In this document: in pieces, positions 48,118 through 58,011 of the stretch | How the letters are laid out: the number at the start of each line of letters is the position of its first letter | Position numbering within the stretch: the first letter of the stretch is position 1 | Assembly (NCBI GenBank): GCA_018609755.1 | Contig: JAHENZ010000049.1 | Location: forward strand, 1 to 64,000 | Source: Salinivenus sp. | Lineage (GTDB): Bacteria > Bacteroidota > Rhodothermia > Rhodothermales > Salinibacteraceae | Length of the DNA stretch: 64,000 nt | Direction: 5' to 3' | Position numbers and translations under genes: made by a program | The notes under the pieces: model-generated | What the model saw: the letters and a program-made list of their open reading frames with translations, nothing else | Told to the model about the DNA's origin: nothing | Databases searched by the model: none

Positions 48118-48999
48118 ATGTCTCCTCGTCGAACTCTGCTCTGCGGACTTCTGGTCTTTACCGTTCTGTTTTGGCTTGGCAATCGCCCCGCAAAGGCCCA
48201 AGATCGGGGAGATGCGGTTCCACGGGTGAGCCCCAATGCCACCGTCAGCCAGACCATCGGCATTACGGACGTTCGCATCACCTACGGCCGCCCAGGCGTT
48301 GAGGGTCGCACCATCTTCAGCAACGACGGATTGGTTCCGTTTGGAGAGGTTTGGCGCACGGGAGCCAACGAGGCAACCACCATCTCCTTCTCGACTCCTG
48401 TGCACATTGAAGGGGATTCCCTGGCCGCGGGTACGTACAGCGTCTTTACGATTCCGGGACGAGACACCTGGACGATCATTTTCAACAACACGGCTGAGCA
48501 GTGGGGAGCATATAATTACGATTCGAGCCAGGATGCGCTTCGGGTAGAGGTCGAGCCGGAGACGGCAGCCCCCCGTGAGATGCTGTCGTTCTCCTTCCAC
48601 CACGTCACGGATACCTCTGCCAACGTCCACCTTCACTGGTCCGAAACGCGGGTGCCCTTTGAGATCACGGTGAACACGCGCGAGATTCTGCGTTCACGGG
48701 CGAACGACGCCGTCGCTACGGCCGACGACTGGCGCCAACCGCTTCAATACGTCGGCTATGCCCTTCAGAATGAGATCTTACTTGAGGATGCGCTGGATTG
48801 GATCAATCGCTCCATCGAGATCGAGGAGCACTTTACGAACCTGCGGATGAAGGCCAACGTGCTTGCTGCCCTCGGTCAACACAACGCCGCCGTCGAGACG
48901 GCAAAGACGGCCCTCGATCGGGCGGAGTCGATGGAGGACTCGCCGGACGGCGTGGAAGAGCTTCGAACGCAGGTCAAGAACTGGACGTCGCAGATGTGA
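48118..48999 (+). CDS. DUF2911 domain-containing secreted protein
   Basis: SPNATVSQTIGITDVRITYGRPGVEGRTIFSNDGLVPFGEVWRTGANEATTISFSTPVHIEGDSLAAGTYSVFTIPG. Confidence 0.9.
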   Translation: MSPRRTLLCGLLVFTVLFWLGNRPAKAQDRGDAVPRVSPNATVSQTIGITDVRITYGRPGVEGRTIFSNDGLVPFGEVWRTGANEATTISFSTPVHIEGDSLAAGTYSVFTIPGRDTWTIIFNNTAEQWGAYNYDSSQDALRVEVEPETAAPREMLSFSFHHVTDTSANVHLHWSETRVPFEITVNTREILRSRANDAVATADDWRQPLQYVGYALQNEILLEDALDWINRSIEIEEHFTNLRMKANVLAALGQHNAAVETAKTALDRAESMEDSPDGVEELRTQVKNWTSQM

Positions 49000-49053
49000 C
49001 GTTCGTCCGGCCGTTTCTCCGCCAGCCAGTCCTTCCATCTTCTCGTGCCCCCC

Positions 49054-49836
49054 ATGCGCCTCGTTGCCGTTTCCCTCGTCTCCCTCCTCACGCTGATCGG
49101 CTGCTCTTCGTCGAGCCCCGACACGCCCCCATCAGCACAAGCTGTCGTCGACAGCGCAATCGTGGCGCACGGCGGGAGCACGCTCGACCGGGCGGTCATT
49201 TCCTTCACGTTTCGTGGAGACCAGTATCGCCTGCGCCAGGATCAAGGCGACTTCCACTACCGCCGTACGTATACCGACTCGACGGGGCAGACGGTCGTGG
49301 ACGGACTTACGAATGACGGTCCCTATCGAGTCGTGGAGGGCGACACGGTGTCGCTCTCCGATGAGGAGCAGAGTGCCCTCAGGACGACGGTCAACTCTGT
49401 ATCCTACTTTGCTCTGCTTCCGCATCCACTTGGAGATCCCGCCGTGCAACCCAGCTATAGCGGGCGAGACACCATTGACGGGGTGCCGTACCACCGGATT
49501 CGGGTGACGTTTGAGAAGCAAGGAGGCGGACAGGACTGGCAGGACATCTTCATGTACTGGTTCCGGACGGACACCTATGCGATGGACTACCTCTCGTACG
49601 CATTCGGCCTGGCCCCCACGGATACCGACACCGGAACGCGGTTTCGGGAGGCGTACAACGTCCGGCGCGTCAACGGCGTCCGCTTCGCTGACTACATGAA
49701 TTATACGTCGGACACCCTGAGCTACGACCAGATGCATCAGTACCCGACCCTCTGGACGCAGGATGCTCTGGAGCTCGTGTCGCGCGTCGAAATCGATAGT
49801 GTGAACGTTCGCTCGCTTCCCCCGAGCGATTCATAA
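49054..49836 (+). CDS. Hypothetical lipoprotein
   Basis: MRLVAVSLVSLLTLIGCSSSSPD lipobox; conserved-looking AHGGSTLDRAVISFTFRGDQYRL. Confidence 0.8.
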   Translation: MRLVAVSLVSLLTLIGCSSSSPDTPPSAQAVVDSAIVAHGGSTLDRAVISFTFRGDQYRLRQDQGDFHYRRTYTDSTGQTVVDGLTNDGPYRVVEGDTVSLSDEEQSALRTTVNSVSYFALLPHPLGDPAVQPSYSGRDTIDGVPYHRIRVTFEKQGGGQDWQDIFMYWFRTDTYAMDYLSYAFGLAPTDTDTGTRFREAYNVRRVNGVRFADYMNYTSDTLSYDQMHQYPTLWTQDALELVSRVEIDSVNVRSLPPSDS

Positions 49837-49861
49837 CTTCCTCCGCTTCCCCTCCGTCGCC

Positions 49862-50554
49862 ATGCGCTCAGTTCCTCCCGGATGCTTTGCCCTTCTGTTC
49901 CTAGGGGTTCTCCTTCTGCTGCCCTTCCTCCTGGCGAATGCGATGCTTGCTGCCCTCGGCAAGCTCGGACTCGGGCCCACGAGCTCGATTCTCATCGCCG
50001 GAGGAATTTTTCTCGGAGGTGCGATGAACGTACCGGTAGGTCGGGTCGAGCACGAACGCACCGTCGAGTACCTGCCCAACCGGCTGCTGGGACTGCATCG
50101 GTTGTTCTCGCGGCCGGTCCAGCAACGGACGTACACGGTCATTGCCGTAAACGTGGGGGGATGCCTAGTGCCAACGGCCCTCGCAGGCTATCAGGTCGCG
50201 CGGCTCACAATGGAGGCCCCGACGGTTCTTCCTGCCGCCCTCCTTTCGTTGATTGTGAACGTCGCGGTATGCTACTACGTGGCCCGTCCCGTCCCCGATA
50301 CAGGCATCACGATGCCTCCGATCGTACCGGCGGGGGCCGCGGCTCTCTGCGCACTACTGCTCACTCCCGAATGGGCGCCGCCCGTCGCATTTATGGCGGG
50401 GGTGCTCGGCCCACTCCTCGGGGCCGACATCCTTCACCTCGACGATATTGCGGAAATCGGAACCGGAATGGCAAGCATCGGCGGAGCCGGGACCTTTGAT
50501 GGGATTGTCCTTTCAGGTCTCGTCGCCACCCTCCTCGCTCCCGGTGCTCTGTAG
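49862..50554 (+). CDS. DUF1614 family membrane protein
   Basis: Multiple TM segments; ATSSILIAGGIFLGGAMNVPVGR-type core and VLGPLLGADILHLDDIAEIGTGMASIGGAGTFDGIVLSGLVATLLAP. Confidence 0.85.
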   Translation: MRSVPPGCFALLFLGVLLLLPFLLANAMLAALGKLGLGPTSSILIAGGIFLGGAMNVPVGRVEHERTVEYLPNRLLGLHRLFSRPVQQRTYTVIAVNVGGCLVPTALAGYQVARLTMEAPTVLPAALLSLIVNVAVCYYVARPVPDTGITMPPIVPAGAAALCALLLTPEWAPPVAFMAGVLGPLLGADILHLDDIAEIGTGMASIGGAGTFDGIVLSGLVATLLAPGAL

Positions 50555-50573
50555 CCTGCCCCTCTCAATAAAA

Positions 50574-50642
50574 ACGCCCGCCTCAACCGAAGTCGAGGCA
50601 GGCGTGTCTTATCGTCTGCAATTTTGCTCCAGGGAGCAAAAC
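50574..50642. terminator. Tandem hairpin terminators between convergent DUF1614 gene and csp
   Basis: ACGCCCGCCTC-aaccgaagtc-GAGGCAGGCGT followed by TTTTGCTCC-ag-GGAGCAAAA. Confidence 0.7.
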
Positions 50643-50653
50643 GCTAATCGCGG

Positions 50654-50884
50654 TTAGAGCATGTTGGGACTTGAGCCTTCCATACGCCGGACGTTGATCG
50701 CACTGGTGCCCTTCGGCGTCTGCTCGGTGTCATATTCTACCGACTCGCCGTCGCGCAGGCTGTCTTCGAAATCAAGGCCGCTGACGTTGTTGCGGTGCAC
50801 GAAGACATCCGTGCTACCGTCCTGCGGCTTGATGAATCCGTAGCCCTTTTCGCTGCTAAACCACTTTACTTTTCCGCTTTGCAT
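50654..50884 (-). CDS. Cold-shock domain protein
   Basis: MQSGKVKWFSSEKGYGFIKPQDGSTDVFVHRNNVSGLDFEDSLRDGESVEYDTEQTPKGTSAINVRRM. Confidence 0.95.
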   Translation of the reverse strand: MQSGKVKWFSSEKGYGFIKPQDGSTDVFVHRNNVSGLDFEDSLRDGESVEYDTEQTPKGTSAINVRRMEGSSPNML

Positions 50885-51157
50885 AAAAATCCTTGTGTAG
50901 ATTGTTGGTGCTTCACCCCACGCGCATTCGACTGGAAACGAGGGACGAAACGACCCTTTCCGACACCGCGGCGATGGTGACGCTTGTTGTATAATGATGA
51001 ACCTACCACGCCCCTCCCTCAAGGGGGTTCCCGGAAGTTGTCCCTCTGCGCATTCTTCACCAAGCCGTGGGTGCCCCTCTCGGCCCCAGTTCACGGGGAT
51101 TGCACCGAGCACCGCGAACTCAACTCTTGGCAGGTACGTACTGGCATAATCAGACAC

Positions 51158-51232
51158 GGGCCTGTAGCTCAGCCTGGATAGAGCATCGGCCTTCGGAGCC
51201 GAGTGTCGGGGGTTCGAATCCTCCCGGGCCCG
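51158..51232 (+). tRNA. tRNA-Arg (anticodon TCG)
   Basis: GGGCCTGTAGCTCAGCCTGGATAGAGCATCGGCCTTCGGAGCCGAGTGTCGGGGGTTCGAATCCTCCCGGGCCCG; acceptor GGGCCTG/CGGGCCC, anticodon loop CTTCGGA, TTCGAAT arm. Confidence 0.95.
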
Positions 51233-51601
51233 CTTTTTCCTGCTCCCCCCTCTGAATCGGTTTTTCTGGTTCGTACCCGTTCACTTGCCTTCTGCCGTTC
51301 CCTTGCTTCCTTCCTCTCCGGGGCGAGCAGAACATACGCCACGCACCGACGATTAATTCAGAGACTGCCGGTCTGACATTCGGATCCGGACGGACGTGAG
51401 CGATTTTGTCAGAGCCCGTGTTGCCGTGCCGCAGAATGTCATCTGGTTTCCTGCACTGAAGCTTGGTGCGGATCTTGTTCAAGAAGACATTGGGTACTGA
51501 GATTTGCCTTCGGATGAGAATTCTCTTTTGCGAGAGGATAATCTCGTTCTGAACGACCTCCTCGTCGCGCTTGCCTTTTCATCCATCACCCATTGCCGTC
51601 T

Positions 51602-51976
51602 ATGAGTTCTACGTCGAATTATTGCCTGAAGGGTCCGCAGGATCAGATTGTCGGTTTCCAGCTTGACGCTGAGGAACTGGGCCACGAGATCTATGACCTC
51701 CTGGACTGGGCAGACGAACACTTCTCGTCTCACTCCGTCCAGCAAACCGATACTCAGGTATACATCTACTCCGAGACGGCCCGGGAGACGCTTTCCTCGG
51801 ATGAGATCCGGACCGAACCAATTTCGATCGAAAACAACGATCGCTGCGACCGACCCGGAAGCGGACCTGGAAGCGGCGGCTCGCCGGGAGGCTCTGGCGG
51901 GGGCGGCTCTGCCGGCGACGACCCAGTCCCCAGCAACGATGGTGGAGGAGCGACCGCCGAGACTGCTGGTCTCTAA
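51602..51976 (+). CDS. Orphan small acidic protein with Gly-rich C-terminal tail
   Basis: MSSTSNYCLKGPQDQIVGFQLDAEELGHEIYDLLDWADEHF...CDRPGSGPGSGGSPGGSGGGGSAGDDPVPSNDGGG; no family recognised. Confidence 0.5.
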   Translation: MSSTSNYCLKGPQDQIVGFQLDAEELGHEIYDLLDWADEHFSSHSVQQTDTQVYIYSETARETLSSDEIRTEPISIENNDRCDRPGSGPGSGGSPGGSGGGGSAGDDPVPSNDGGGATAETAGL

Positions 51977-52272
51977 CGTTAGCCGCGTCTCTTCCCCTAC
52001 TCGGCTGGGGCGGTCTGTGCTCGTTCCCTCCCTCCCCGCCTCTGCGCAGTCGCGGCGTCTTGCTCCCTCTTGCGCTGCACTCCCCTCTCAGACCGCCCAT
52101 TCTGTGGCTTCGGTTGGCCTTATGCCGGGAAACCCCGAATCCATCCAGGGCCCGGGCAATCTCAGTTCCAGGGCATAGCACCAGTTCACTTCCGACGGAG
52201 AGGATCCCCCTCGTTTTTCCGATCCTCTAAAGAAGAAGTCTTTTCGGCCTTGCGGCGGTTTGGGTAGTGACT

Positions 52273-52956
52273 CTAAAGCGTCTCGGGGTCGATCTCCACA
52301 ACCTGACCATTCATCAGGGCGTAGGTCTGCGCGGGGTAGGATTTCACGAGGCGGTAATCGTGCGTGGCCGTGAGCAGGGTCATGCCCTGCTTGTGAAGGC
52401 TCACCAGGAGTTCCTGAATCTCGTCGGCCACGACGGGGTCAAGATTCCCCGTCGGCTCATCGGCCAGAAGCACCCAGGGATCGTTGGCAATGGCCCGGGC
52501 AATGACGATGCGTTGCTGCTCCCCTCCTGACAGTTCGTGCGGATAGCTATTTCGCTTGTGGCTGAGACCGACTCGGGCCAGGGACTTCAGGACTTCGCTT
52601 TTGACCTGTGACTGTTTTTTGCCAGTGGCATAAAGGGCAAACGCCACGTTCTCGTAGGCGCTGCGATCGGGCAGAAGCTGAAAGTCCTGGAAGACCACGC
52701 CGATCGAGCGGCGAAGATAGGGAATGTCTTCTTCGCTAATGAGGTCAGACCGGTAATCCCCAATCTGGGCGACCCCGGAATCAGGAAAGAGGTCCATGTA
52801 GAGCAGCCGCAGAATCGTACTTTTGCCACTCCCCGTCGGCCCGACGAGGTAGGCCATCTCCGACCGTCCGAGGTGCAAATTGACCTCTTCCAGCACGGGT
52901 CGGTGCCGCCCATTCGGTAGATGGAAGGATACGGAGACGTTCTTGAGATCAATCAT
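52273..52956 (-). CDS. ftsE: FtsE-like ABC transporter ATP-binding protein
   Basis: [94 protein letters not shown]. Confidence 0.92.
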   Translation of the reverse strand: MIDLKNVSVSFHLPNGRHRPVLEEVNLHLGRSEMAYLVGPTGSGKSTILRLLYMDLFPDSGVAQIGDYRSDLISEEDIPYLRRSIGVVFQDFQLLPDRSAYENVAFALYATGKKQSQVKSEVLKSLARVGLSHKRNSYPHELSGGEQQRIVIARAIANDPWVLLADEPTGNLDPVVADEIQELLVSLHKQGMTLLTATHDYRLVKSYPAQTYALMNGQVVEIDPETL

Positions 52957-53151
52957 TCGCTTGACGCTCTATCCGGTACAAAGTGGCCGGGTGGGTCCGC
53001 GGCTATGTTCAGAAACAGATGTGCGTTTGAGCACTGACGATCCACGATTGGAGTAATCAGTACTCTGTCAGGTATCTTCTTTGGGGATCGAAGCGAACTC
53101 AAAATCCCTAAGGCAGGTCGCTTCAAGCAGCAGTAAGCAGCACAGCATCCC

Positions 53152-53928
53152 TCAACGTTCCGAATTTGGGCCCAAGGCCGGACGGCTCAACACCCAATGC
53201 ACCCGGTAGCTCTCGTCGTGCGCCGGATCGGTCGTGAACGCATCATACGACGCGTCAATCGTTAGGGGGGATTTTTCAATCAGGGATTGGACCTCATGCC
53301 GAGAATAGGCTCGCTGGACGTGCCGCTCCGTCCAGTGCTCTCCGTTGACGGTGAGCTCAAAGATTGTCTCGTGGCGGCGCGTCTCCGGATCGTATCGGTT
53401 TTCTCGTACGAACGAGAAGTCGTCCGTAGCTCCTTCGTCCACGAACCGACTGTGATTCGCCTTGGAGTTGGCCGGGGTGCTCTGATCAACAATCGCGATC
53501 CCGCCTGGACGGAGGAGCTGGTGAATCCGTTTCAACAGCGCCTGCACGTCGGTAGTGTCGAGTAGGTAATTCAACCCGTCGTAGACGAGAATGACGGCGT
53601 CGACGGGGGATTGAAGGTCCAGCCCGTCGAGCGAGACGGTCGTGAAGTCTGCCTGCATGCAGCGGATGGGAGCCGCGTCGGGGAGTTTGTCCCGCGCTCG
53701 CTCCAGCATGGGCTCGGATCCATCGGTGAGCAGGTAGCGGTACTCCCCAAGGGGCTGAAGCCGACGGGCCAGCGAGCCGGTCCCCCCTCCCAGCTCCACC
53801 ACCGTCTCGATCTCCCCCTCGTGCTCTCGAAGGAGGTGGAAGAGATAGGTCGCCCACGCGTCGTAGTCTACGTGCCGCATCACGAAATCGTACCCAGCGG
53901 CGAGGACGCTGTAGGGCTCCGCAGACAT
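53152..53928 (-). CDS. Class I SAM-dependent methyltransferase
   Basis: YDFVMRHVDYDAWATYLFHLLREHEGEIETVVELGGGTGSLARRLQPLG, VDAVILVYDGLNYL. Confidence 0.9.
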   Translation of the reverse strand: MSAEPYSVLAAGYDFVMRHVDYDAWATYLFHLLREHEGEIETVVELGGGTGSLARRLQPLGEYRYLLTDGSEPMLERARDKLPDAAPIRCMQADFTTVSLDGLDLQSPVDAVILVYDGLNYLLDTTDVQALLKRIHQLLRPGGIAIVDQSTPANSKANHSRFVDEGATDDFSFVRENRYDPETRRHETIFELTVNGEHWTERHVQRAYSRHEVQSLIEKSPLTIDASYDAFTTDPAHDESYRVHWVLSRPALGPNSER

Positions 53929-53969
53929 GAATTAAGAAGGCGGGGACGAAAAGCCAATGACACGCGGAT

Positions 53970-55061
53970 CTACGCGGCGGTCTCGGTTTGCTGTTGTCGA
54001 TGCCGTGCAACTGCAACCGCCAACTCCAGGGCACTGCGCATGCTTCCGGGCAGGGCCATGCCCTTTCCGGCAATCCCGTGCGCCGTGCCGTGATCGGGGG
54101 ACGTGCGCACGATGGGTAGACCTGCCGTGTAGTTGACGCCGTGATCGAACGCGAGCGCCTTGAACGGCACAAGGCCCTGATCGTGGTACATCGCTAAGAC
54201 CGCGTCGAAGTCCGCATCCAGTTGGGTGGCGAAATACCCGTCCGCGGCCATCGGCCCTTCGACCCGAAAGCCTTCCTGACGGGCGGCCTCCAGGGCCGGG
54301 GAGATGACCTCATCTTCCTCTCCGCCGAACGCGCCGGCCTCGCCCGCATGGGGATTCAGGCCCAACACGGCAATTTTCGGGTCCTCGATCGCAAAGTCCT
54401 TTCGTAGCGATGCGTCTATCACGCGCAGTTTTTCGAGGATTGCTTCTTCTGTGACCAGTGCAGGCACCTCCGAGAGTGCCACGTGGCTGGTCACGAGTCC
54501 CACGCGTAGCCCCCCAGCCACCATCATCATGGTGGGTTTCGCACTGCCGGTCCGTTCAGCAATAAATTCGGTGTGTCCCGGCACATTGTACCCAGCCTTA
54601 TTAATGGCCGCTTTCGAAATGGGAGCCGTGGCCATCGCATCCACCGCTCCGCTCTGACAGGCATCCACGGCTCGTTCCACGGCCCGCATCGCCAACCGTC
54701 CGGCGGCGGCTGTCACCGCGCCGAAGGTGACCGGCGGCTCGTCCTCCTCGGCCACGTCCAGCAGCGCCACATCCCCGTGGGGCACCTCCTCGGGCACCTC
54801 GTCCACCACGTGGATGTCGAGGTCGGAAAACCCGAGGACGTCGGCGTGTACTCGGAGCACGTGCGCCGATCCCACGAGCACCGGCGTCATGGACGGCATG
54901 AGGCTCGGGTCGTGAAGACTCTTCAGGACGACCTCGGGCCCAATCCCGTTCGGGTCCCCCAACGTGATCGCCACGCGGGTGGGCGCCCCATTCGGGGCGG
55001 GCGGTTCAGGACGCTGAAACGTGGGACGTTGTATGCGCATGGTGAATGCCGTCAAGTTCAA
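53970..55061 (-). CDS. pdxA: 4-hydroxythreonine-4-phosphate dehydrogenase
   Basis: RVAITLGDPNGIGPEVVLKSL, ATAPISKAAINKAGYNVPGHTEFIAERTG, GLNPHAGEAGAFGGEEDEVISPALE, DFDAVLAMYHDQGLVPFKALAFDHGVNYTAGLPIVRTSPDHGTAHGIAG. Confidence 0.95.
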   Translation of the reverse strand: MNLTAFTMRIQRPTFQRPEPPAPNGAPTRVAITLGDPNGIGPEVVLKSLHDPSLMPSMTPVLVGSAHVLRVHADVLGFSDLDIHVVDEVPEEVPHGDVALLDVAEEDEPPVTFGAVTAAAGRLAMRAVERAVDACQSGAVDAMATAPISKAAINKAGYNVPGHTEFIAERTGSAKPTMMMVAGGLRVGLVTSHVALSEVPALVTEEAILEKLRVIDASLRKDFAIEDPKIAVLGLNPHAGEAGAFGGEEDEVISPALEAARQEGFRVEGPMAADGYFATQLDADFDAVLAMYHDQGLVPFKALAFDHGVNYTAGLPIVRTSPDHGTAHGIAGKGMALPGSMRSALELAVAVARHRQQQTETAA

Positions 55062-55095
55062 TCAGAGAGAAGAGCAATAAATGATTTTGCAAGGG

Positions 55096-56601
55096 TCATG
55101 CCGGTGTGTGGGTTGCACCGTAGGTCTCAAGATAATCTGCAAGGAGGCGCACTCCAAATCCCGTTCCTCCTTTCGGCGCGTACCCACTGGGTTCGTCCAA
55201 AAAGGCAGGTCCGGCGACGTCCAGATGCAGCCAGGGCGCCTCAACAAAGTGCTCCAGGAATTTGCCGGCGGTGATGGCCCCTGCTGCCGATCCGCCCACA
55301 TTCGTGAGGTCGGCGACAGTGCTGTCGAGGAGCTCCTTGTACTCCTCGAACATGGGCAAGGGATGCACGCGCTCCCCGGTTCGCTCCCCCGCCCGTTGAA
55401 TGGCGTAGAGCCGCTCGGCCGCCGCATCGGTTTCACTCGCCATGACGCCGGCCGCTTTGGTCCCCAGCGCCACGATGCAGGATCCGGTGAGAGTGGCTAC
55501 GTCCACCACAAGGGCGGGGTCGTACGTGGAGGACGCGTACGAGAGGGCGTCGGCCAGTAGGAGCCGTCCCTCCGCGTCGGTATTCATGACCTCAACGGTC
55601 GCACCCGAATGCATTTCGATGACGTCCCCCGGCACGTAGGCCTTGCGCCCCGGTCGGTTGTCGGTTGCGGGGAGAAGTCCGACCACGTTGAGGGGGACCT
55701 GCAGGTCGGCCAGCGCCTCGAACAGTCCTACGACCGCCGCCGCGCCGCCCATGTCGGACTTCATCTTGTCCATCGAGCCCTTCGTGTCTTTCAGCGAAAG
55801 ACCGCCGGTATCGAACATGACCCCTTTTCCAACGACGACGATGGGCCGTTCGTTGGGGGCGTCGTCCGGCTGCCAGCGCAGGAGGGAGAACGTAGGAGGA
55901 TCGAAGCTGCCCCGATTCACGGCCAGGAGACCGCCCATTCCTTCCTCTCGGATGCGATCTTCCCCCCACGTTTCGACGTCGTAGCCGTGCTTTGCCCCCG
56001 ACTCCGCCACGAGGCGAGCGAATGCCTCGGCCGTCTTGTCGTGGGGCGATCGGTTGACAAGGTCGCGCGCCGTGCCGGTCGCTTCAGCCAGCCGCCGGCC
56101 CCGCTCGGTGCCGGACCGAACGGCCGCTTCCTCGTGTTCGTCCACGTGAACGACAAACGAATCCGGACCCGAAAAGCCGTCATCCGTTTTGTAGCGCCGA
56201 TACTGATAGGCTCCCAGCACAAAGCCCTCGACGAGGGCCTGTGCCGTCGTGTCGTCGTCCATCCCCCCTTCTTCGGGAAGGAGGCACGCGACCGCTTCCG
56301 CCTCATGCGTGCGGGCCGTTTCACTTGCCGCGGCCATTCCCCGCCGCACCGCGTCGGCGTCGAGGTCTGCAGCCGCCCCCAGCCCGACGAACGCCGCCCG
56401 AGGAGCGACGGTCGTCTCCGGATATACCACTCGAACGTCTCCCTCTTTTCCCTCAAAGTCCGCTGCGGCCCTGGAAAGCGCTGCCCCAAGCCGGTTCGAA
56501 AGCGCATGAATGAGAGAGTCAGACAGGTCCTGCGTGACAGGAATCAGCAGGAGGTCGACGTCCAGGTCGACCGGAGCGTTCGATGTGGTCGAGACAGTCA
56601 T
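55096..56601 (-). CDS. pepA: Leucyl aminopeptidase (M17)
   Basis: VVGKGVMFDTGGLSLKDTKGSMDKMKSDMGGAAAVVG, EVMNTDAEGRLLLADALSYAS. Confidence 0.95.
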   Translation of the reverse strand: MTVSTTSNAPVDLDVDLLLIPVTQDLSDSLIHALSNRLGAALSRAAADFEGKEGDVRVVYPETTVAPRAAFVGLGAAADLDADAVRRGMAAASETARTHEAEAVACLLPEEGGMDDDTTAQALVEGFVLGAYQYRRYKTDDGFSGPDSFVVHVDEHEEAAVRSGTERGRRLAEATGTARDLVNRSPHDKTAEAFARLVAESGAKHGYDVETWGEDRIREEGMGGLLAVNRGSFDPPTFSLLRWQPDDAPNERPIVVVGKGVMFDTGGLSLKDTKGSMDKMKSDMGGAAAVVGLFEALADLQVPLNVVGLLPATDNRPGRKAYVPGDVIEMHSGATVEVMNTDAEGRLLLADALSYASSTYDPALVVDVATLTGSCIVALGTKAAGVMASETDAAAERLYAIQRAGERTGERVHPLPMFEEYKELLDSTVADLTNVGGSAAGAITAGKFLEHFVEAPWLHLDVAGPAFLDEPSGYAPKGGTGFGVRLLADYLETYGATHTPA

Positions 56602-56814
56602 CAATGGAGACAATCGAAAAGAGGAAGATGAACGGACCGGAGACCGCTTTGCACGTCCCTTCGACTCCAAGATCCGTGTGCAATGATCAGATTAATTGCC
56701 CGTTGTGATCCCGTCAACCCTCTTCCTTCTGAGTTGCGCCTGCTTCACACGCAACAAACAGAAGAACGAGCACTCCCAAACGTCCAATCCACAGACACAG
56801 AAATGAAGAAGCTT

Positions 56815-57882
56815 CTACTCGGACTTGCTTCCGAGGAGCGTTTCCAGATAGGCCTCATCCTCAGCCGAGAGCCCATCCTCCGCCGCATACGGATCCTCAA
56901 AGTCGATAAATCGAGGGGCAGCGTCAATGACATCCTCAATGGCCTCCTCAAAGGTAGGCCGTTTCACGTAGGCACCGGCGGCGTTGCGATGCCCTCCCCC
57001 ACCAAAGTTCCGGGCCCACTCGTCGACCCGTACGTCGGCTTCGGAGCGGAAGCTGATTTTGGAGCCGTCGTCCACCTCGGAAAAGAGGAGCGCAGCCTTC
57101 ACCCCTTCGATGGAAAGAACGTAATTTACGAAGCCCTGCTTGTCGTCCCAGCTTGCGCCGGTGTCCTCCACCATGCGTTGGGTCACGACGGAATAGCCGA
57201 GCTGGTCGTTATAGCGGAGCCGAATGCGGTTGAGCATACGCCCAAGCAGGCGCAGGCCCGGCATCGACTTCCGGTCGTAGATCGTCTCGTGGATGGGAGC
57301 AGGCTCGATGCCACCCCGTTCCAGAATGTCCGCGATGATGCGGTGGAGACGGGGCGTAACACTGCTATATCGAAACGACCCGGTATCGGTCATGATGGCG
57401 GTATAGAGGGCCGTCGCGATCTCGGCGTCGATCAGATCGGGGTCCGTCGCCTCGATCATTTCGTAAACCAGCTCGCCGGTGGCCGCCGCCGTATCGCGGA
57501 TAAACTCCACGTCGAACCATCCCTCCGGCTGGAGGTGGTGATCAATGAGCACGGTGGTGGCGGTGGCCTCCCGCACGAGACTCCCGAGCTTTCCAAGACG
57601 CTCTTCGCCGTTGGTGTCCAGGACAAAGACGACGTCTGCCTCCGCCAGTGCCTCCTGTTGGCCGAGGGAGCTGTCGTAAACCTCCACCTGTTGGCTTCCG
57701 GGCATCCAGTCAAGGTTGAATCCGACCTCGTCGCTGTTCACCATTGCGACGTGCTTCCCTAGCTTCTGCAGGAAGCGGGCCAGAGCAACCTGGGAGCCAA
57801 GAGCGTCCCCGTCCGGGCCGAGATGGGTCGTTACGAAAAATCGCTCGTTCTCCCGAACAAGCGTAAGGACTTCGTCGAGCAT
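56815..57882 (-). CDS. DHH/DHHA1 phosphoesterase (NrnA-like)
   Basis: FFVTTHLGPDGDALGSQVALARFLQKLGKHV, TTVLIDHHLQPEG, ALYTAIMTDTGSFRYSSVTPRLHRIIADILERG, NFGGGGHRNAAGAYV. Confidence 0.93.
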   Translation of the reverse strand: MLDEVLTLVRENERFFVTTHLGPDGDALGSQVALARFLQKLGKHVAMVNSDEVGFNLDWMPGSQQVEVYDSSLGQQEALAEADVVFVLDTNGEERLGKLGSLVREATATTVLIDHHLQPEGWFDVEFIRDTAAATGELVYEMIEATDPDLIDAEIATALYTAIMTDTGSFRYSSVTPRLHRIIADILERGGIEPAPIHETIYDRKSMPGLRLLGRMLNRIRLRYNDQLGYSVVTQRMVEDTGASWDDKQGFVNYVLSIEGVKAALLFSEVDDGSKISFRSEADVRVDEWARNFGGGGHRNAAGAYVKRPTFEEAIEDVIDAAPRFIDFEDPYAAEDGLSAEDEAYLETLLGSKSE

Positions 57883-58011
57883 GCGTCACCGGCGCTCAAT
57901 GGGTCAGGGTGCCTAGAATAGCCTTCTCCATACGCGACGACGTTGCAATGGGTTCACGGAAATCCATTTTGACGCTCGCGAGCCGCAGGCCCGGCCCGTC
58001 AGAGGAAGAAA

